Source: Chitinophagales bacterium
GTDB taxonomy: Bacteria; Bacteroidota; Bacteroidia; Chitinophagales; Chitinophagaceae
NCBI GenBank assembly: GCA_021323755.1
Contig: JAJPKJ010000064.1
Coordinates: 1-64,000, forward strand
Reading direction: 5' to 3'
DNA: 64,000 bases
In this document: positions 60,151-64,000 of the stretch, one piece after another
How positions within the stretch are numbered: position 1 is the first letter of the stretch
How the letters are laid out: each line of letters begins with the position of its first letter
Notes under the pieces: generated by a model
Seen by the model: only the letters and a program-made list of their open reading frames with translations
What the model was told of the DNA's origin: nothing
The model's database searches: none
Translations under genes and position numbers: made by a program

Positions 60151-61485
60151 ATGAAAATTGCTGTTGTAGGTACTGGATATGTAGGTTTGGTTACCGGTAC
60201 TTGTTTTGCTGAAACTGGGAATGATGTTACTTGTATAGACATCGATGTCAACAAGGTAAAGAAACTTACTTCCGGTCAAATTACCATTTATGAGCCGGGT
60301 CTTGAAAAGCTTTTTCTTCGAAATGTAAAAGAAGAAAGACTTCATTTCACTACCAATCTGGAAGAAGGCATTATTGATGCCAAGATCATCTTTCTGGCAT
60401 TACCAACTCCACCTGGCGAAAACGGGTCTGCAGATTTGAAATATGTGTTGGGTGTTTCTGAGAATATTGGAAAAATCATTAGTTCCTATAAGGTCATAGT
60501 TGATAAAAGTACAGTGCCTGTTGGTACTGCAGAAAAAGTGCATGCAGCTATCGCAAAAAATTATGGTGGCGAATTTGATGTGGTATCGAACCCGGAATTT
60601 TTACGTGAAGGAGTGGCAGTGGAGGATTTTATGAAACCTGACAGAGTGGTGGTTGGAACCGGCTCTGACCGCGCAAGAAAAGTTTTGGATGAATTATATA
60701 ATCCTTTTGTTCGCCAGGGCAACCCGATAATCTATATGGATGTTCGTTCGGCAGAACTGACCAAATATGCAGCCAATTCCTTTCTTGCTGCAAAAATTAC
60801 TTTTATGAATGAGATCGCACAGTTGTGCGAACGTTTGGGGGCTGATGTGGATATGGTTCGTCGCGGTATAGGCAGCGATGAACGGATTGGCAAACGTTTC
60901 TTGTTTCCGGGAATCGGATATGGCGGAAGTTGTTTCCCAAAAGATGTGCAGGCATTGGTGAATTCTTCTAAAGAAGCAGGGTACGATTTTAAGATTTTGA
61001 ACATGGTAATGGATGTGAATGAAAAACAAAAATTGCATCTTGTTCAGAAAATAAAAAAATATTTTAAAGAAGATCTTAAAGGAAAACATTTTGCATTATG
61101 GGGATTGGCATTCAAACCCAATACAGATGATATTCGTGAGGCACCCGCATTATACATTATTGATGCGTTACTAAAAGAAGGCGCTACATTGTCTGTTTAC
61201 GATCCGGAAGCAATGAATAATGTAAAAGAATTATTGGGAGATAAAATTCAATATTGCGACAACCAATACGATGCCTTAAAAAATGCAGACGCATTGATCA
61301 TTGCCACGGAATGGAATGAATTCCGCACTCCTAATTTTTTAAAGATTGTAACTACGTTAAAGAATAAAGTTATCTTCGATGGTAGAAATGTATTTGACAT
61401 TAATGCGATCAGGGAACTTGGATTTTACTATGAAAGTATCGGGCGGGCTACTGCCATTCCTTTAAATGGAAATTATCATAAATAA
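60151..61485 (+). CDS. ugd: UDP-glucose 6-dehydrogenase
   Basis: 444 residues. NAD-binding GTGYVGLVTGTCFAETG, substrate-domain motif VVSNPEFLREGVAVEDF and the catalytic Cys in GYGGSCFPKD. It oxidises UDP-glucose to UDP-glucuronate, the substrate of the decarboxylase downstream. First gene of the nucleotide-sugar cluster. Confidence 0.94.
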   Translation: MKIAVVGTGYVGLVTGTCFAETGNDVTCIDIDVNKVKKLTSGQITIYEPGLEKLFLRNVKEERLHFTTNLEEGIIDAKIIFLALPTPPGENGSADLKYVLGVSENIGKIISSYKVIVDKSTVPVGTAEKVHAAIAKNYGGEFDVVSNPEFLREGVAVEDFMKPDRVVVGTGSDRARKVLDELYNPFVRQGNPIIYMDVRSAELTKYAANSFLAAKITFMNEIAQLCERLGADVDMVRRGIGSDERIGKRFLFPGIGYGGSCFPKDVQALVNSSKEAGYDFKILNMVMDVNEKQKLHLVQKIKKYFKEDLKGKHFALWGLAFKPNTDDIREAPALYIIDALLKEGATLSVYDPEAMNNVKELLGDKIQYCDNQYDALKNADALIIATEWNEFRTPNFLKIVTTLKNKVIFDGRNVFDINAIRELGFYYESIGRATAIPLNGNYHK

Positions 61486-61586
61486 TAAATTTGCTCACAG
61501 TTTACGCTGATGAACACAGAGATAGATCAAATCGTCAAAATGATCTGTGCATATTCAAATAATCTGTGAGAGCCAAATAAAACTAC

Positions 61587-62570
61587 ATGAAGAAAAAACG
61601 TGTACTCATTACCGGTGCTGCCGGTTTTTTAGGTTCACATTTATGCGATCGTTTCATCAAAGATGGATTTCATGTTATTGGAATGGACAATCTCATCACC
61701 GGCGATCTCAAAAACATTCAGCATCTATTTTCTCTAGAACATTTTGAATTCTATCATCACGACATCACCAAGTTCATCCATATTCCCGGTGAATTGGATT
61801 ATATTCTTCACTTTGCTTCACCGGCAAGCCCGATCGATTATTTAAAGATTCCCATTCAGACATTGAAAGTTGGGGCAATGGGTACGCACAATTGTCTTGG
61901 ACTGGCGAAAGCAAAAAAATCAAGAATATTGGTTGCTTCTACCAGTGAAGTGTATGGCGATCCGTTGGTCCATCCACAGAACGAAGAATATTGGGGAAAT
62001 GTGAATCCAGTTGGGCCCCGTGGCGTTTATGATGAAGCAAAGCGTTACATGGAATCCATCACTATGGCTTACCATTCTTTTCATAATATAGAAACGAGAA
62101 TTGTTCGCATCTTCAATACCTACGGTCCGCGTATGCGATTGAATGATGGACGGGCACTGCCTGCATTTATTGGTCAGGCATTGCGTGGAGAAGACCTCAC
62201 CGTTTTTGGCGATGGGAGTCAAACGCGTTCGTTTTGTTATGTTGTTGATCTGGTTGAAGGAATTTATCGTCTATTGATGAGCGAGTATCATTTGCCGGTC
62301 AATGTTGGTAATCCGGATGAGATCTCTTTAAAAGAATTTGCCGAAGAGGTGATCGCTTTAACGGGTACGCATCAAAAAATCATTTACAAACCTTTGCCGG
62401 TTGACGATCCAAAGCAGCGTCAGCCAGATATTACCAAAGCAAAACAGATTTTAGGATGGCAGCCAAAAGTAAATCGCAAAGAAGGATTGAAGATCACCTA
62501 TGAATATTTCAAATCATTATCTTCTGAAGAATGGCATAAACTACCGAAAGAATTCGAGAGCAGAAAATAG
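61587..62570 (+). CDS. UDP-glucuronate decarboxylase (UDP-xylose synthase), SDR family
   Basis: 327 residues. [14 protein letters not shown] is the NAD motif, STSEVYGDP and the catalytic YxxxK (GVYDEAKR) follow, with [10 protein letters not shown] typical of UXS. It makes UDP-xylose from UDP-glucuronate. It follows ugd by about 100 bp, so the pair can convert UDP-glucose to UDP-xylose for surface glycans. Confidence 0.9.
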   Translation: MKKKRVLITGAAGFLGSHLCDRFIKDGFHVIGMDNLITGDLKNIQHLFSLEHFEFYHHDITKFIHIPGELDYILHFASPASPIDYLKIPIQTLKVGAMGTHNCLGLAKAKKSRILVASTSEVYGDPLVHPQNEEYWGNVNPVGPRGVYDEAKRYMESITMAYHSFHNIETRIVRIFNTYGPRMRLNDGRALPAFIGQALRGEDLTVFGDGSQTRSFCYVVDLVEGIYRLLMSEYHLPVNVGNPDEISLKEFAEEVIALTGTHQKIIYKPLPVDDPKQRQPDITKAKQILGWQPKVNRKEGLKITYEYFKSLSSEEWHKLPKEFESRK

Positions 62571-62584
62571 AAAATGAAAATGGA

Positions 62585-63865
62585 ATGTATCAGGAACTTT
62601 TAGATAAGAAAAAAAAACTGGCCGTAATTGGGTTAGGTTATGTTGGACTACCTATTGCGCTTGAATTTGCAAAAAAAATTGCTGTAATTGGTTTTGATAT
62701 TAATGCAAAACGAATTGAGATGATGCGCAATCATGTTGATCCGAGCAAAGAGCTTGCGGCATCAGCCTTTGAAGGGAAAGATATTTTTTTCACCGATGAA
62801 ATTGATGCGCTAAGGCAAGCGCATTTTTTTGTTGTAGCAGTTCCTACACCCATCAATAAACACAATCTTCCCGATCTAAAACCTTTGGTGAGCGCCTCGG
62901 AAACGATTGGCAAAGTATTAAAAAAAGGCGATTATGTTGTGTATGAATCAACTACCTATCCTGGTTGTACAGAAGAAGATTGTTTGCCGATACTGGAAAA
63001 GCTTTCTGCCCTGCAGGTTGGCAGAGATTTTAAGATAGGTTATTCTCCCGAGCGCATTAATCCGGGCGATAAAAAAAATACCATAAGGACAGTGGTAAAA
63101 GTGGTCGCAGGCTGTGATGACGAATCGCTGGAGGAAATTGCCAAGATTTACGAGCTGGTTGTTGATGCCGGCGTTCACAGAGCGCCGTCGATAAAGGTTG
63201 CAGAAGCAAGTAAAGTGGTAGAGAACACGCAGCGCGACCTGAACATTTCATTAATGAATGAACTGTCATTGATCTTCGATCGCATAGGCATTAATACATT
63301 TGATGTCATTGAAGCGGCAAGTACGAAATGGAATTTTTTAAAATTCCAGCCCGGTTTGGTGGGCGGTCACTGTATAGGTGTCGATCCCTATTATCTTACT
63401 CACAAAGCGGCTGCTTTAGGTTATGAATCCAAAGTGATCTCTTCCTCCCGATTCATTAATGATGACATGGCAAAATATGTGGCCAGAAAAATAATTACGC
63501 ACGTCCTTCGCCTGGGCAATAATCCTAAAGTATTGGTTAAAGGTGTTACGTTCAAAGAAAATGTGAGCGATATTCGCAATTCAAAAATTGTTGATACGGT
63601 TAAAGAATTATTGGCTTACAATATTAAGGTTGACGTGGAAGATCCATTTGCTGAAGAAGAAGAAGTTTTTGAAGAATATGGGTTGCATCTTTCAGAGAAC
63701 GGGGCAAAAGATTATGATGCTGTAATCATCACTGTCCCGCACGATCAATACAAAAAATTGGATAATGATTATTTTGCTTCCATTACAAAACCCGAAGCCT
63801 TGATTGCCGATCTGAAAGGCATTTATAAAAATAAAATTACAAACAGAAAATACTGGAGCCTATAA
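62585..63865 (+). CDS. Nucleotide-sugar dehydrogenase (UDP-HexNAc/UDP-GalNAc type)
   Basis: 426 residues. [16 protein letters not shown] at the N-terminus, [20 protein letters not shown] in the centre and [15 protein letters not shown] with the catalytic Cys. This pattern is of the WbpA/TviB group, which oxidises UDP-N-acetylhexosamines. It is a second dehydrogenase distinct from ugd in the same cluster. Its stop overlaps the next ATG by one base (TAATG), so the genes are coupled. Confidence 0.9.
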   Translation: MYQELLDKKKKLAVIGLGYVGLPIALEFAKKIAVIGFDINAKRIEMMRNHVDPSKELAASAFEGKDIFFTDEIDALRQAHFFVVAVPTPINKHNLPDLKPLVSASETIGKVLKKGDYVVYESTTYPGCTEEDCLPILEKLSALQVGRDFKIGYSPERINPGDKKNTIRTVVKVVAGCDDESLEEIAKIYELVVDAGVHRAPSIKVAEASKVVENTQRDLNISLMNELSLIFDRIGINTFDVIEAASTKWNFLKFQPGLVGGHCIGVDPYYLTHKAAALGYESKVISSSRFINDDMAKYVARKIITHVLRLGNNPKVLVKGVTFKENVSDIRNSKIVDTVKELLAYNIKVDVEDPFAEEEEVFEEYGLHLSENGAKDYDAVIITVPHDQYKKLDNDYFASITKPEALIADLKGIYKNKITNRKYWSL

Positions 63866-64000
63866 TGACAGATTTTGCAAAAAAGATAATGATCACTGGC
63901 GGCGCAGGTTTCATCGGCTCGCATGTGGTAAGGTTATTCGTTCAGAAATATCCCCAATATTTTGTCGTGAATGTGGATGCACTCACCTACGCCGGCAATC
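63865..64000 (+). CDS. rfbB: dTDP-glucose 4,6-dehydratase-like protein, 5' end only
   Basis: The visible 45 residues read [20 protein letters not shown] and then [25 protein letters not shown], typical of RmlB-type SDR dehydratases (NAD motif [17 protein letters not shown]). The gene runs off the window. It would open rhamnose or deoxysugar synthesis, but other SDR NDP-sugar enzymes are possible. Confidence 0.75.
   Translation, partial: MTDFAKKIMITGGAGFIGSHVVRLFVQKYPQYFVVNVDALTYAGN

Overview
The window looks like a chromosome segment of a Bacteroidota bacterium, most likely a Chitinophagaceae-type member. The reasons are an AT-rich composition, many starts preceded by the phylum's TAnnTTTG -7 promoter element, lineage-typical families (WXXGXW lipoprotein, DUF4197, DUF1835, DUF4260, PorT-like barrel, six-domain S1 protein, paired parE/parC) and many lipoproteins with short lipoboxes. 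The assignment is inferred from gene content only.

Layout. 1-1048: a Tat-exported Gfo/Idh/MocA oxidoreductase (cut by the window edge) and a 38-residue lipoprotein. 1069-10980: a roughly 9.9 kb accessory block of mostly unrecognised genes. It is bounded by a copy of the 3' end of tRNA-Val(GAC) on the left and by the intact tRNA gene on the right, which is the layout of an island integrated into a tRNA. It holds several orphan membrane proteins, a RES-like protein, an IS3-family element, a DUF4145 protein overlapping a membrane-anchored partner, and a broken reading frame, but no visible integrase. 11110-15385: amino-acid and peptide catabolism (proline dehydrogenase, a D-aminoacylase-like lipoprotein lacking the HxH motif, and a dipeptide epimerase). 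15435-19786: a stress or envelope signalling locus with an NtrC-type sigma-54 activator, a lone receiver protein, a CHASE3 histidine kinase, a WXXGXW lipoprotein and a small lmo0937-type membrane protein. Sigma-54-like promoter sites lie in front of two of these genes.

20-34 kb: mixed housekeeping genes, including a glycosyltransferase, an rRNA methyltransferase, an MFS transporter, a thioesterase, a thioredoxin-TPR lipoprotein, an FKBP isomerase, an HI0933 flavoprotein, an esterase and ribosomal protein S1. 33.9-41.5 kb: a tightly packed minus-strand run with parE, DUF1835, a serine hydrolase, DUF4260, parC and a Crp/Fnr regulator. 41.8-53 kb: a ModF-like double ABC ATPase, a TPR histidine kinase with its LuxR-type regulator, a beta-barrel protein, a Wzx-like flippase, an M1 peptidase, a peptide-binding lipoprotein and a low-complexity hydrophilic protein. 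53.3-59.9 kb: glutamate dehydrogenase, cytochrome c maturation genes (ccmB, ccmC, ccmD), thymidine kinase and Kdo transferase. 60.1-64 kb: the start of a surface-polysaccharide nucleotide-sugar cluster (UDP-glucose dehydrogenase, UDP-glucuronate decarboxylase, a second nucleotide-sugar dehydrogenase and a truncated dTDP-glucose 4,6-dehydratase).

The part most likely to hide something undescribed is the integrase-less tRNA-Val island. The clearest regulatory hypothesis is the sigma-54 locus at 15.4-19.8 kb. All functional calls come from reading motifs by eye; no database search was run.
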